The position numbers were made by a program, and so were the translations under genes. Below, one piece after another: positions 10,217 to 20,599 of a stretch of 28,598 nucleotides of DNA. How positions within the stretch are numbered: the stretch's first letter is position 1; each line of letters starts with the position of its first letter. This DNA comes from Gnetum montanum (lineage: Eukaryota > Streptophyta > Gnetopsida > Gnetales > Gnetaceae), in contig MNCI01017748.1 of NCBI GenBank assembly GCA_015680685.1, positions 64,214 to 92,811 on the forward strand. The letters are read 5' to 3'. The notes beneath the pieces are model-generated. The model ran no database searches. It saw only the letters and a list, made by a program, of their open reading frames with translations, and was not told the origin of the DNA.

Positions 10217-11096
10217 TAATGAGAAGTGGGCATCCCCTACATCCAAACATATGAATCACAAGCATTCACACATGATCTAATTAAATTCCATGTATGGGAC
10301 TAGTTGTGGCATCTAGATCATTATGCCTTCATCACAATTCATTGTCTTCCCACTTGGACTAGTGGTAGCTTTGTCACATATGGTTTAGTCCAAAGTGAGG
10401 CATATGATGGTAAATGTTATTTTGGCCCTATGCAACTCATAATGATAATAGAGAAATAAATTATTTAATCTAATTAACAATAAAAAGATAAAATCTAAAC
10501 TATCCTATGGGCAATAAGTGTTCATTCCTAGCTTGTTGCACATGTCCTGAATCCATAGATCCACTACTAGGATTACTAAGCACTATGGTACTAGGTGAAC
10601 CAAGCAATAACATTGTTGGGATTACCAAGTAAATACATGTCTATGCTCAAAATTGGTCATGCTCATTCCACCAATTGATTAACTTACATGAAAATGTAAG
10701 TATTAACTATATACATAAAAAGTAAATTACATGGAAAGTAAATATATTCTAAGACAAAGTGTTGAAATGAATAAGAATCAATCTCGATGTTATTGCCATT
10801 CATGGAATATGTCTAGGTACATTGCCATTTGAATAAGATGTCATACAATTGACTTAGATCCATACTACAAGCACTCATGGACTATTTTCTAAGACTATTA
10901 AATAGAACTACAAGAGTTTAGCTACTCTATTGACAAAAGAATGGGATGAATTATGCATCAAAGTGTTGTATTTATAAGTAGGCACACATCCCATGATATC
11001 AGATATTCAATATTATGCTTTGATATCGAGGTTAAGATATCAGATCCTCAATATTGGATACCCAATATCTTATCCACTGAAAAACATGATTCATCA
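10217..11096 (-). repeat. 3' LTR (880 bp) of the gag-only gypsy element
   Basis: On the minus strand it starts TGATGAA (11096) and ends CTCATTA (10217), a decayed form of the TGATGAG/CTCATCA pair seen at 1277-2246. A TATA box (TATAAATA on the minus strand) lies near 10972-10979. U3 contains many GATATC and ATATTG words from 10996 to 11072, matching in kind the palindrome cluster of the first LTR. It aligns over its full length with 15811-16684. Confidence 0.8.
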
Positions 11097-11110
11097 TACC
11101 TCCATGACTG
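11097..11110 (-). other. Polypurine tract of the gag-only gypsy element
   Basis: On the minus strand CAGTCATGGAGGTA abuts the LTR start. The neighbouring minus-strand sequence GATGAGTTTTCATT matches the region before the PPT at 1265-1276 of the first element (GACGAGTTTTCATT), with one C-to-T difference. Confidence 0.65.
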
Positions 11111-12996
11111 AATGAAAACTCATCCTCAAGTGAACAAAAGGAGGACCAAGTTCTTTACAAAATATTAGGAAGGTATGGGGTTATTGACTAACTATAACTA
11201 CTAACTAACTTTGAGTGCTACATTACAAAATGTTATTTGAATAGATGCAAACAAAATGACAACCTAACAAAAATACCAAACAGACATTGAAGAATAAAAA
11301 ATCTATAGAGGTCTTCAAAAAGCTACTAAAGATGATTCTTCTTGTTAGTACTAGTGGTGGCAAACTTCTAACTTTGATTGTTATGTCAATGCTTCTTTAG
11401 TTATGCAAAACATTCTTGAAAGATGGACTAAAATTTCTTTTCATCATCCCATGGATCGAGCAATCATGTGATGTTTGAGCTGTTATGGTGTATGTGCTAC
11501 TAGCTGTTACCAAAGAATCGACATTAGTTTTGGTAGATTTTCCATAATAATTACCTTTTCAAATCACTTAGTTTATATTTAAGCATAAGGTGATGATAGC
11601 ATACTATGCCCAAGGCTATGAGGTAACTAAAATCATAAAGTTATTCACCTTATTTTGATCAATTACTATTAGTTACCATGATGTTTGAAAATAAGATGTT
11701 AGAAAAAATTTCAAAAATTTCAAAGTGGACATCCCTATCCCTCATGACTAATAAGCATAACTCCAGAAGGGCACAAGTTTTTGAACAATTGAAACCAAAG
11801 GTCTAATTTAGAAGATGACCAAATAAGATTTCAATTGAAGTATATTTTAACAAAAAAGTATGAAAAAGAAAAAAGTAATTAAAAGGGATAAGAAGTAGTT
11901 TCAAAATTATGTATAAATTTAGAAAAATTATCATTGATGTTCTAGAAGATGTGAAGGTTAGTTCAAAGCCATGATCCACAAGAGTTATGCAAGTGGATCC
12001 TCCCCAAAGCAATCTCCTACCATAATGTCCTTGCATAACCACTTCTATAGATGTTTATGGGCATCTTAGAAGTTAAATGCAGATCATGTCTTTATTCCAA
12101 ACAACACACAGTTGTCATGGTTGGGATGTTGCACTATACTACACAAAGGAAAAAGGCTTATAATTATATGTAGCAGTGAGGTGAATAATGGAATGATAAG
12201 GGATTGCAAAGAATGGGATGTAAGATGCTTTACCATGTTCAAAATAGGCTCTTGTGACAAATGTGATTAAAATAATCATCATAGCTATTCATCCAAGTTC
12301 GGACCAAGTCTATACCAAGTCCACACCATGCAAAGAATTTTTCTTCCTATTATTGGTCAATAATAAGAATTATGATATAGTCCATGAGGAGTCATAAATC
12401 ACACAAAGGAAGTCAATAAGAGAACCCAAAAAGTGCCCTTGAGGTCACATCCTTTGCCATTCCCACTTGGTCATTTCCTTTTTCTTCAAGGTACAATGAT
12501 CATTGATTGATGTTAGTATTAGGAATAAAGAATCAAATTACTTTCATGATAAGATATTTTATTTAGAGAACTGAAGGGATGGATGAGGTGGTCTCACTAC
12601 TTTACACAATTACTTACCCAATCATCTTGATAGTATAGCACAAAAACCTAACAAATGATGTTAACTTCTACATCATGACTTGGTAATATTATTAACAAAA
12701 ACATAAAATGCAATCATAAATATAAAGAAAATGACTCATGAAAAGAGAAAACTATAAAGAAAAGGAAAACAACAAGAAATGGAAAACATATTAAGAATCA
12801 GAAAATTTTGGAAGAAATAAGAAAATGATAAAAAATTATGAAACAAAAAGGTGAAAAATTCTTATTAGTTCTTGACCCAGGATGGAGCATCTCCTCCATG
12901 ACTAAACTTATGGTTGCACATATTAAAGATGGACCACATAATTCCCTAGTTATACACCATTGGTTTCCCATCTATCACCATTATTGATTTAATTAA
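11111..12996 (-). other. Unassigned internal region of the gag-only gypsy element
   Basis: About 1.9 kb of AT-rich sequence between the last recognisable coding piece and the PPT. I looked on the minus strand for reverse transcriptase (Y.DD), integrase and late-ORF motifs and found none. A 79-codon minus frame at 11803-12042 begins MVMQGHYGRRLLWGG, which I do not recognise. Confidence 0.4.
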
Positions 12997-13188
12997 TTAT
13001 GTTGTAGCACATCTAACATTGGTGATAGTCTCGTTTGGATCATTTGGAGATGTATCTTCATCTAGAATTAAAGGTATTTCTATTTTGGGTAGTCCATATG
13101 TGTTTGTTTCTTCTTCTTGATTTTCTATGTTAATTCCCAAGTCTCCGTGTTTAATATCCTCTTCTGGTGTATAATCACAACGTAAGAT
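12997..13188 (-). pseudogene. Acidic reading-frame piece inside the gypsy element
   Basis: The minus strand is open for 63 codons, ending in TAA at 12997-12999. The sequence is rich in Glu/Asp/Asn/Pro, with pieces such as DYTPEEDIKHGDLG, LPKIEIPLILDED and NDPNET. It is clearly less random than its surroundings. It could be the C-terminal end of the gag-like protein or an acquired host fragment. I recognise no family. Confidence 0.3.
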
Positions 13189-13713
13189 ATCTATGTCTGT
13201 CCTCTATTTGGTCCATTTTCTTAAGTTTAGAACTAATAAGTGGATTAGTTGCTTTCATGCATCTTTGAAACAATTTTATATTCTCATTTTCAAGACATTG
13301 GGTATCTTTTGGTTTAGTGGCTACTACGTAGATTGGTTTTTGCTCACATACTTGTTCCTTAACATTATTATGGATTGTGTTAATGTTTTGAATTTCTAAT
13401 CCACAACTACACCCCTTACTATTAGTGATGCATGGAGTTTTCTATCTCTCCACAATGATAGGCTTATTCTCTAAGCCTTGTGTTGGAGTAGTGATGGTTG
13501 TTGGCTTTTGTGTATGATCAGGAGACATCATTTTTTAAGGAAGGATGTGGTACCATATTGGCCTTGTGCAAGTTGTGATGTGCTAGTAGGTCTATGAGTT
13601 TTATGCTCGTGTAAGAAAACTACCCAAAAGAGAGGACATTTTCAAGGTTGTGGTTGAGATCTACTAGCATTATCATTTCTGTGTATGTTCACAACACACG
13701 TGGCATTCTTCCA

Positions 13714-13998
13714 TTAATGTTGTGGTGTTGAACCTTCCTGTGTTGTGGGTAGTGACATATGGTGGAGGGAAGTATGAGAATATTGAGGATAATATGAAGG
13801 ATGAGAGGTGTGAGGTGGTGATCCTTCAGAAGATGTTATGGGTTGATGATATTTGGGAGAGTGGTAGTAGTGATTTTAGGTAGAGGAAGTAGAACTAGTC
13901 GAGCAAACAAGTTGTTGAACATAGTAGTCATATAGGTCTAGCTGGTAATAAGGGTATTGCTAGTTTGTTGATAGCATCCTCCATGAATATGGGTTTTG
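13714..13998 (-). pseudogene. Tyr/Pro/His/Ser-rich gag tail
   Basis: A minus-strand frame of 95 codons with two internal stops encodes a sequence dominated by Tyr, Pro, His, Ser and Gln (for example SEGSPPHTSHPSYYPQYSH). It lies about 180 bp after the zinc knuckle at 14176-14214. Tyr/Pro/Gln-rich low-complexity tails are common in plant gag proteins. It is probably a continuation of that gag, interrupted by stops. Confidence 0.45.
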
Positions 13999-14175
13999 CC
14001 ACTATAGTTGATAGTAATTTTTAGGTTGATAAGAAGTCCCACTAGGATAGTATGGTTAGTTGTAGGACTATCTATAATTACCTTATGAAAAAGGTAATAT
14101 CCTAGGCATTTACTTTTGTACGAACTTGGGATTCAATGAAAAAGCCCAATACTCATGTACATGTAACATGACTAG

Positions 14176-15676
14176 GCAATAGCCCTTTGCATGTTCATAG
14201 AGGCAGATGTCACATCCATCATCCTCTTCTGTGGTTGAGTCTATAGTCTCTTCTTCTATAGCCCTTTTTCCTTTTTGTCAATAAGTGTCCCTACTGGTTT
14301 CTTGGTTTGTTTCTCTCTTCTTTTTTTGATCACTTTATTTGTTTTACATTACTTTCTCATCTATGGTTTTTACGTAAGTTGTAAGTTTGTCATTCATCAA
14401 CTCCCACATCTTATCTAGCCTTGCTTCAAGCTCATTGAGATATTTTTCTATTGGCAAGGTTTGTTGTAAAATCACATCATCGAGAGCTGCCTCTTTTTTC
14501 TCATCATAGATATGAATCCTCTTCTTTTGAAGAGTTGGTTCCCAGTTATATTCCTCGACATTCTATTTTTTACATAGCTATTCTTCTTCTTTTGCCACCC
14601 ACTTGAGTAGCCTTTGTATTTGATCAACTTTTAGTTTGTATAATTAACCTTAGGCATAAATCCTAAAGGTCTCCTCTTTTTTATTACAAAGCCCATATAT
14701 GATGTGGAAAATATGCTCTTTTTGAGAGAAATCATGGCTTGGACATCTATGTAGTAGAGAATACTATCTATCCAAGGCCACATCTAAGGATCCATGATTT
14801 TCTTACTTCCATCCTTAGATTTTTTTTTCTTAGGTTGGACACTCTTGCATAAGTTTGGTATTTTTCATTGAAGAGTTCCAGCATTATGGACCACTAATTT
14901 ATTGAATCTAGTTCCAATGATCTATACCAACTTTCAGCTTTATCTACTAGTGTCCTAGGAAAGAGTTTAAGCTTTGGCCACTTACATTTGATATTTTACA
15001 ATGCATAGGCATAATGGAAGGCTTGTAAGTGATGTTGTGGATTAGAATTATAGCCTCTCATAAATTTATAAATGTTATCCATATCAAGCCGTTTGATGTG
15101 GCTATCAGTTTGATGCCTTTGGGGTATTTTAACTACCTCCCTAATCTATGTTAAGCCCCTAGTAGCGCACAAGGGTTCATCTGTACCAAACACATCATGG
15201 TGATAATCTATATGTCTATTCATCTAATTGTGATGATCTTATTTATGCTTATTTTTATGTCTTTAATTTTGTCCTTGGATCTTGTTCGATCATCATCTTG
15301 ACCCCTTAGTGAAGCTCTATCTCTATACCTACATTCATCTGCATCAAAACTAGACATTGAAGTGGAAGAGGAAGATGATAAATTGGGAGAGTTTCCATGG
15401 CTCCTATATCTCCCCCATGGTGCCTTGATCTATCTTTTCTTGGTTTAGAGGAGTTCCTTAGCCTTGAGATCCTCCTTGTTCTAGGACTTTCTTCATATCC
15501 TATAGGATTATCTATACTAGTTGAATGTAGTCCTTGCATGCAGTAAAGGTGGAAATGAGCATATGAAACCCTTGCTTGTAGTTGTTCACTCCAATGCTTT
15601 TCAATATAGAATTTATCATTTCTCCTATGAGTATTCTCATCATATGAAGAATTATTGATCCTATGTGAAGAAGACA
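14176..15676 (-). pseudogene. Ty3/gypsy gag, decayed
   Basis: Starting at ATG 15674-15676 (MSSSHRINNSSYDEN), the minus strand encodes an Arg/Ser-rich N-terminus. After at least one frameshift (upstream of 15141) it enters a Retrotrans_gag domain at 15141-14858. There the pattern is RLDMDN, NPQHHLQAFHYAYA, LKLFPRTLVDKAESWY, SLELDSIN, then LELFNEKY. This matches the family signature 'P..HL..F......FP.TL...A..WY..L...SI..W..L...F...Y'. Stops interrupt it after AYAL and after DSIN. A Lys/Glu-rich, coiled-coil-like part follows. At 14214-14176 there is a zinc knuckle CDICLYEHAKGYC (CX2CX3HX4C), the form common in plant gypsy gag. Gag would form the particle and bind element RNA; this copy cannot produce a full protein. 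Confidence 0.75.
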
Positions 15677-15791
15677 TGGTTTTCTTTGTTAACACATGTG
15701 CTTTAAAATATTAATATTTTCTAAAAGATAAAATAGTAAATACTTCTATAGTGATCATTAATCATATAAAAAATCTAAATAACTAGCACCA

Positions 15792-15809
15792 TGCTTGGTA
15801 ATGACATCA
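15792..15809 (-). other. Decayed tRNA-Asp-type primer-binding site
   Basis: One base inside the 5' LTR end, the minus strand reads TGATGTCATTACCAAGCA. Compared with the tRNA-Asp primer site of Athila/Tat elements (TGGCGCCGTTGCCGGGGA), 10 of 18 positions match. Seven of the eight differences are G-to-A or C-to-T. The position is exactly right for a PBS, so the call rests on position plus mutation type rather than on raw identity. Confidence 0.5.
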
Positions 15810-15810
15810 A

Positions 15811-16684
15811 TAATGAGGAGTATGTACCACATATGCCTAACCACATGAATCACAAGCATTCATGCACAATCTAGTCAAATTATATGGACTAGACTAGTTG
15901 TGGCATCTAGATCATTATGCCTTGATCATAGTTTGTTGTTTTCCCACTTAGACTAGTGGTAGGTTTGTCATGTATAGTTTAGTCCAAATTAATGGATATG
16001 ATGGTTGATGTTGTTCTAGCCCTATGCTACTCCTAATGAAAATAGAGGAATGAATTATTTAATCGAATTAAAAATTAAAAGATAAAGTCTAAACTAGCCT
16101 AAGAGTGATGAGTGTCTATTCCTTACTTACCGCACACATCTTGAACCAATGTATCTACTACTAGGATTATCAAGCACGATGCTACTAGGCAAACCAAGCA
16201 ATAACATTGTTTGGAGTACCAAGAAAATACATGTTTATACTTAAAACTAGTCATGCTCATTCTGCCAATTGACTAACTTGCATAACAACGTAAGTATTAA
16301 CTAAGTATATGAAAAGTAAATTTCATGAAAAGTAAATCTGATCTAAGTCAAAGTATTACAATGAATAAGAATCAATCTCTATCTTATTATGGAATGTGTC
16401 TAGGTACATTTCCACTTGAATAAGATGTTATACAACTAACTAATATCCACACTACAGGCATTCATTGACTATTCTCTAAGACTATGGAATAAAACTACAA
16501 GAGTTTCGCTACTTTATTGACAAAAGAATGGGATGAATCGTGCACCCAAGTGTTGTATTTATAGGTAGGCATGCATCCTGTGATATCAAATATTCAATAT
16601 TGGGGCTAAGATATCATATCCCTGATATTAGATATCCAATATTGGATACCTAATATCTTAGTCGTTGAAAAACATAGTTCATCA
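15811..16684 (-). repeat. 5' LTR (874 bp) of the gag-only gypsy element
   Basis: Partner of 10217-11096, with matching ends (TGATGAA near 16684, CTCATTA at 15811). The minus-strand TATA box lies near 16555-16562, and the GATATC-rich U3 at 16577-16660. The sequence is followed at 16685-16689 by TTCTC, identical to 10212-10216 on the other side of the element. Confidence 0.8.
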
Positions 16685-17014
16685 TTCTCTCATCAAGAAC
16701 ATTTTATAGGCCAAAAAATCAATTACCAAGGATTAACTTCTAGTTTAAATGGAAACTATGAGATCATTCTTGTGAAAACCATTATAACAAATTTAGTTAG
16801 TTTCAAATTTGAAACCATTTGTTTTCCATAATATGTAAATGGTTATATTGAGACTTTCCATAATGTGTAATGGTTACATTAAAACTTTCAATAGTGTGGA
16901 AACAATTATATTGAAATTTTCAATAATGCATAAATGGTTATATTGAAACTTTCAATAAAGCATAAATGATTATATTGAAACTATTCATTTGCCATAATGC
17001 ATAAATAGTTTACA
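16685..17014 (-). repeat. Main part of the copia 3' LTR, with TATA box and tandem repeats
   Basis: Read on the minus strand, the LTR begins TGTAAAC at 17014, directly after the purine tract AAGTAGGAGAA. U3 is largely a decayed tandem repeat (16827-17014). A TATA box, TATAAAA, lies at 16702-16708. The gypsy element interrupts the LTR about 13 bp downstream of that TATA box. The positions support a real LTR promoter that has been cut by the insertion. Confidence 0.6.
16827..17014. repeat. ~32-bp tandem repeat, about six decayed units
   Basis: Units follow the form CATAATGCATAAATGG plus TTATATTGAAACTTTC. They occur in succession from 16827, and the last is truncated at TAGTTTACA by the LTR start. 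They lie in the U3 part of the copia LTR, where tandem enhancer-like repeats are often found. Confidence 0.65.
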
Positions 17015-17282
17015 TTCTCCTACTTGGCCATCGTATTTAACCTAATAAATACATGAATCATGGTGATAGTTCCTCTAAATGTGAGTATTATCTTCCATGT
17101 ATTATTTTCTCTAGATCAATTCCTTATATGGTAACTAAAATTTAAGAATAAACCTAATGTTTATTCTAGGTCTTGCCATATGTGCATTTTCTCTAATAAT
17201 TGTATGTACAAATTGGATTTAGGGAAACGTCACAAATAAATAAGAGTTTCATTAAGAGTATAAAATTATACATACAAAGAAA

Positions 17283-17989
17283 TTACATTATGAAACCAAG
17301 TCCCATATGAACTACATGATTTTTAAATGACTTTAGTGGCATTCCTTTTGTCAAAGAATTAGCTATCATCAATTCAGTGCTTATATGCTCAATGACCACT
17401 TTCTTTTCCTTAATACATTTCCTTATGGCTAATTACTTTATGTTGATGTGTTTACTTTGACTACTACTCTTATTATTCTTAGTCATAAAGATAGTAGCTA
17501 AATTATCACAAAATATTCTTAATGTCCTAGATATAGAATCTAAAATTTTAAGGACTGATATGAAACTGTTCAACCATACACCATGTGAAGTAGCCTCAAA
17601 ATAAGAACGAACTCTGTGTCCATTATGGAGGTAGCATCCAAAGTTTGCTTTCCACTCCTCCAAGATATAGCTTCTACAGCCAACATAAAAACATAACCAA
17701 ATGTTGATTTCCTTGAATCAACATAGCTAGCAAAGTCTGAATCAAAGAAGACAATCACCTTCATATTGTCAATTCTTCTATACATAAGCATGTAATCTTT
17801 TGTAGCTTGAAGGTACATCATCACCCTCTTTGTGGCCCTTTAGGAGTCAATTTCTGAATTACTCTGATATTTGCCCAACATTCCCATAGCAAATGCAATG
17901 TAATGTCTTATGCAGACTTGAGCATACATTAGGCTTACAACAACTAAAGCATATGGAATGTTACTCATTTTCCTTTTCTAATGGTACTA
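17283..17989 (-). pseudogene. Ty1/copia pol, C-terminal RNase H region
   Basis: The minus strand encodes the end of a copia polyprotein: NIPYALVVVSLMYAQVC, then MGMLGKYQSN, then YLQATKDYMLMYRR (the junction from reverse transcriptase to RNase H). DSDFASYVDSRKSTFGYVF and AISWRSGKQTL follow, matching the conserved RNase H core, then FCDNLATIFMTKNNKSS, SKHINIK and VVIEHISTELMIA with LTKGMP. The final stop is TAA at 17283-17285. Breaks are TAA at 17840-17842, a frameshift near 17600-17660 and TAA at 17433-17435. The order and spacing match copia elements closely. Protease, integrase and most of the reverse transcriptase are absent. Confidence 0.9.
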
Positions 17990-18070
17990 ACAATTTTGCT
18001 TTCAACACTATGAAAATTAAGAGAAAAATTTTCTAATTCAATCTAGCAAAAAATTTTAGAATAATTAAAA

Positions 18071-18616
18071 GACTAGAGATCAAAATTCACTTTTCATTCC
18101 CAAGCAATAAAATTATTGTGCTGATCCATAAAAACTTTAAGAACCAATGATTTCTCAACTATTTCATAACTGGCAAGTTCAATAAGCAAAAAGGATAAGG
18201 AAAAATAGTGGACATGCAAAACATTAATTTTATGGCATGTAAGGATATCTTGAATCATCAATGTAAAAACCTTACTTGGGCAAATAAATCCAATAATCTA
18301 TAGAAATATATATTGAGAAGTATTATCTCTTGACAGAGATTCAGAAGACTAGGGATCAAAATCTACTTTTCATTCTTGAGTAATAAAAGTATTGCAATGA
18401 TCTATAAAAAATTTAAGATCTATTAATCTCAACCATTTTAGAATTGGCTAGTTCAATAAGCAAAAAAGATATGAAAAAATAGCGAGTATGCAAAATATTA
18501 ATTTTATCACAGTCAAGAATATCCTAAATCATTGGTGTAAAACTCTAATTCAAGTGAATAAATTGAATAATCTATAGAAATATATATCAAGAAGTGTTAT
18601 TTCTTGATAGAGACGC
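18071..18616. repeat. 276-bp tandem duplication
   Basis: Copy one starts GACTAGAGATCAAAA at 18071 and copy two starts GACTAGGGATCAAAA at 18347. The copies align along their full length, including AGTTCAATAAGCAAAAA and AATAATCTATAGAAATATAT, and both end TTCTTGATAGAGA or TCTCTTGACAGAGA. They lie just beyond the truncated 5' end of the copia remnant. No coding content is recognised. Confidence 0.7.
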
Positions 18617-20442
18617 ATACAAATCATCACATAAAATAAAATTAAAAGCTTTAGAATCCTTCATGGTCTCTACAATTTGAGGGACATTGGTATTCTTCAT
18701 CTTTAGATAATTTCTTGCAAAAAAAAAGAAAGCTCATAATAACTCTACAAGAAACCTTCAAAATTGACAAAACTTTAAACACCTTACTTGGAAAAGCCCT
18801 ACAATAGTATGATCAAGCTTCCAAATCCATATTCTTACCACTGTGTGTATGTTTGTCTATATGTGTGTACTATTTTAATATTTTTCTATAGATAAATGTT
18901 TATTTGTGTCATTAGCTTACATTTTAGTAAATAGGTATATATGTATATATATGGATCCACTATTAAACATGGACCTTGGTATACAAAAGATTGTAGCTTC
19001 TTATTATAATTAACACACTTGTAAAAGATTGTTTACTTATAGCATATGGCTTATGGTTTGTGAGGTATAGATTTGATCCTAAAAATATGAATTATACTTT
19101 GATATCTTGCTTAACTTTAATCATTGAGTACATATTATTTTCATTTTGCACATTTCTTATATATAATATTTGGAACCATTTATGTATAGAACTATTTTGC
19201 AAAGTTCTAGAAAAGAAATCATAATACTTTAGTATGTTTTTGAGGAAATTTATTTGAGCACAAAATTGTATTTGCACATGAATTGATAGGTTCTAGTATT
19301 GGGTATCCTACATGGCTATGTAGGATTTTGGAACCAATGTGTTAATAACAACATACTGAGTTGAAAAAAATAGAACACAAAAGGTGGTGGTTGGTGAGGA
19401 TTCTTTGGAATGACAATACATTGGAAGCTTGTGGTTTCCAACAATTTCTATTAAGGTTTGGATGGAACCAAATTGTTAGTGGTTGGTGAGGATTCTATAT
19501 TTGAAGTTTATGGTTTCCAACTATGCATAAAATAAACTCAATTCTGGGATGGGGAATTTGAGGATTTGCAATTCAAAATGTTTTTTTGGTGCATGAGCAT
19601 TTGCAAAGCCTGAGGATGGGTTTATAAGTGGGGACATGAATGAAAATATAAGAAAACATTTAAATTATATTTTTGATATTCTAAAATAGGATTTTCTAAA
19701 AAATAATACACAATTATTGTTCTTTATTTCTTTTGGATTTTGACTCTATTAAATATTATTTTTAGTTTAAATTAAATAAAAAGTACTTGCAATGCTTCTG
19801 TTTGTGTTCCTTTTCTAGTTTCTAGAATACACAAATTTTCTAGGAACTGTGAATCCATAGCATATAGGTGTCCAACAATTTCTATTAATATTTAGATAGC
19901 ACCAATGATTTATGATTGTTGGTTCTTTGATCCCAAGCTCCGAGTCATTGTTTCATTGTCTCGGCTTCAATGTTTTAGAAAAAATATACATAATGAATAT
20001 TAAAATAAAAGAAATAACAGGTAAAATATATAAATCTAATCTACCTTGTATATTATGGGTAGGTTGTTTATTTTAGAGTTCTATATAATAACTTTATTTA
20101 CACTGCTGATTCAAGCTGGACCTTTGTATTAGGGTTAAAACTTACCTTGAACCATCTTAAAAACACATTATCCTGCAAAAGATATATCTGAAAGAAAATT
20201 ATTAAATGGTTTATGATATTTGCTTTACCCTACAAAATACGACAGTTATTTTATAAAGCTATCTGAGTGGCTGAGGTTTTCAGATTTTTTTTTAAAGCAG
20301 AGCAGAGCTCTTTTCTGTGTGTTTAGTCATTGGACGGAAACAGGCAATGGTTGAAGAGGATTCTTTATTCAAAAATAAATCCGTGAACCATCCAAAGAGG
20401 GTGAAACTTAATGTGGATTTCTTTCTTTGACTCCAAGGACCA
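18617..20442. other. Anonymous AT-rich DNA with minor internal duplications
   Basis: No gene is recognised. GTGGTTGGTGAGGATTCT occurs at 19387-19404 and again at 19479-19496, each followed by a GAAG...GGTTTCCAAC block, so a segment of about 90 bp is duplicated. CAACAATTTCTATTAA recurs near 19438 and 19873. A B-box-like AGATTTGATCC near 19069 is too isolated to call. Confidence 0.4.
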
Positions 20443-20521
20443 TTACTTAGAATAATGATAAAGTTACTTAGAATAATGATAAAGTAGAATAATGATAAAG
20501 TTACTTAGAATAATGATAAAG
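20443..20521. repeat. 21-bp minisatellite, three full units and one partial
   Basis: The unit TTACTTAGAATAATGATAAA plus a final G occurs exactly at 20443-20463, 20464-20484 and 20501-20521. A truncated 16-bp copy lies between (20485-20500). Perfect identity between units indicates a recent expansion or slippage. Confidence 0.9.
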
Positions 20522-20581
20522 TGAAGGTTTCTTTGGTTGGAAGGTGCAGGTTTCTTTTTGATTGAAATACCAAACTTTCAA

Positions 20582-20599
20582 ACCAACCACAGCCACGTG
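20582..20599 (+). promoter_or_regulatory. MYB site plus G-box, flavonoid-gene type
   Basis: ACCAACC (20582-20588) is followed after five bases by CACGTG (20594-20599). This pairing of a MYB recognition element with an ACGT element is the core of light-responsive units in chalcone synthase promoters. Further CACGTG boxes lie at 20729-20734 and 21018-21023. All precede the polyketide synthase fragment at 21604. The function is inferred from motif and context. Confidence 0.4.

Larger units (their letters stand above)
10217..16684 (-). mobile_element. Complete 6.47-kb Ty3/gypsy-like LTR element, gag only
   Basis: Paired LTRs (10217-11096 and 15811-16684) flank a 4.7-kb internal region. A perfect 5-bp target duplication, TTCTC, lies at 10212-10216 and 16685-16689. 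The element reads right to left. It has a primer-binding site next to the right LTR, gag pieces (15676 to about 14176, plus tail regions) and a polypurine tract next to the left LTR. I cannot recognise protease, reverse transcriptase, RNase H or integrase in the 3 kb after gag, and a normal pol would not fit. It therefore looks like a non-autonomous, gag-carrying element, comparable to TR-GAG or LARD elements. The tRNA-Asp-type primer site and related LTRs suggest the Athila/Tat side of Ty3/gypsy. By eye the two LTRs differ at roughly 12-18% of positions in the stretches I aligned, so the insertion is old. Confidence 0.8.
10169..17989 (-). mobile_element. Ty1/copia element remnant, split by a nested gypsy insertion
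   Basis: Read on the minus strand, the remnant consists of the 3' end of pol (17989 down to 17283), a short spacer, a polypurine tract (AAGTAGGAGAA beside 17014) and a 3' LTR. The LTR is 17014-16690 continued at 10216-10169. It starts TGTAAAC and, across the gypsy insertion, can end TGTTACA, giving about 373 bp with matching TGTAA/TTACA termini. Everything upstream of the RNase H region is missing, so the element is truncated near 17990, and no second copia LTR is seen. The left LTR border is inferred from the terminal inverted repeat and is less certain than the rest. Confidence 0.65.

Noticed and set aside
11111-14100. Search for pol (protease, RT, integrase) in the gypsy internal region
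   Set aside because: No catalytic motif was found on the minus strand by eye. I report absence of recognition, not proof of absence.
19049-19080. B-box-like AGATTTGATCC
   Set aside because: There is no convincing A box at the right spacing and it does not share the flanking pattern of the other two SINE candidates.
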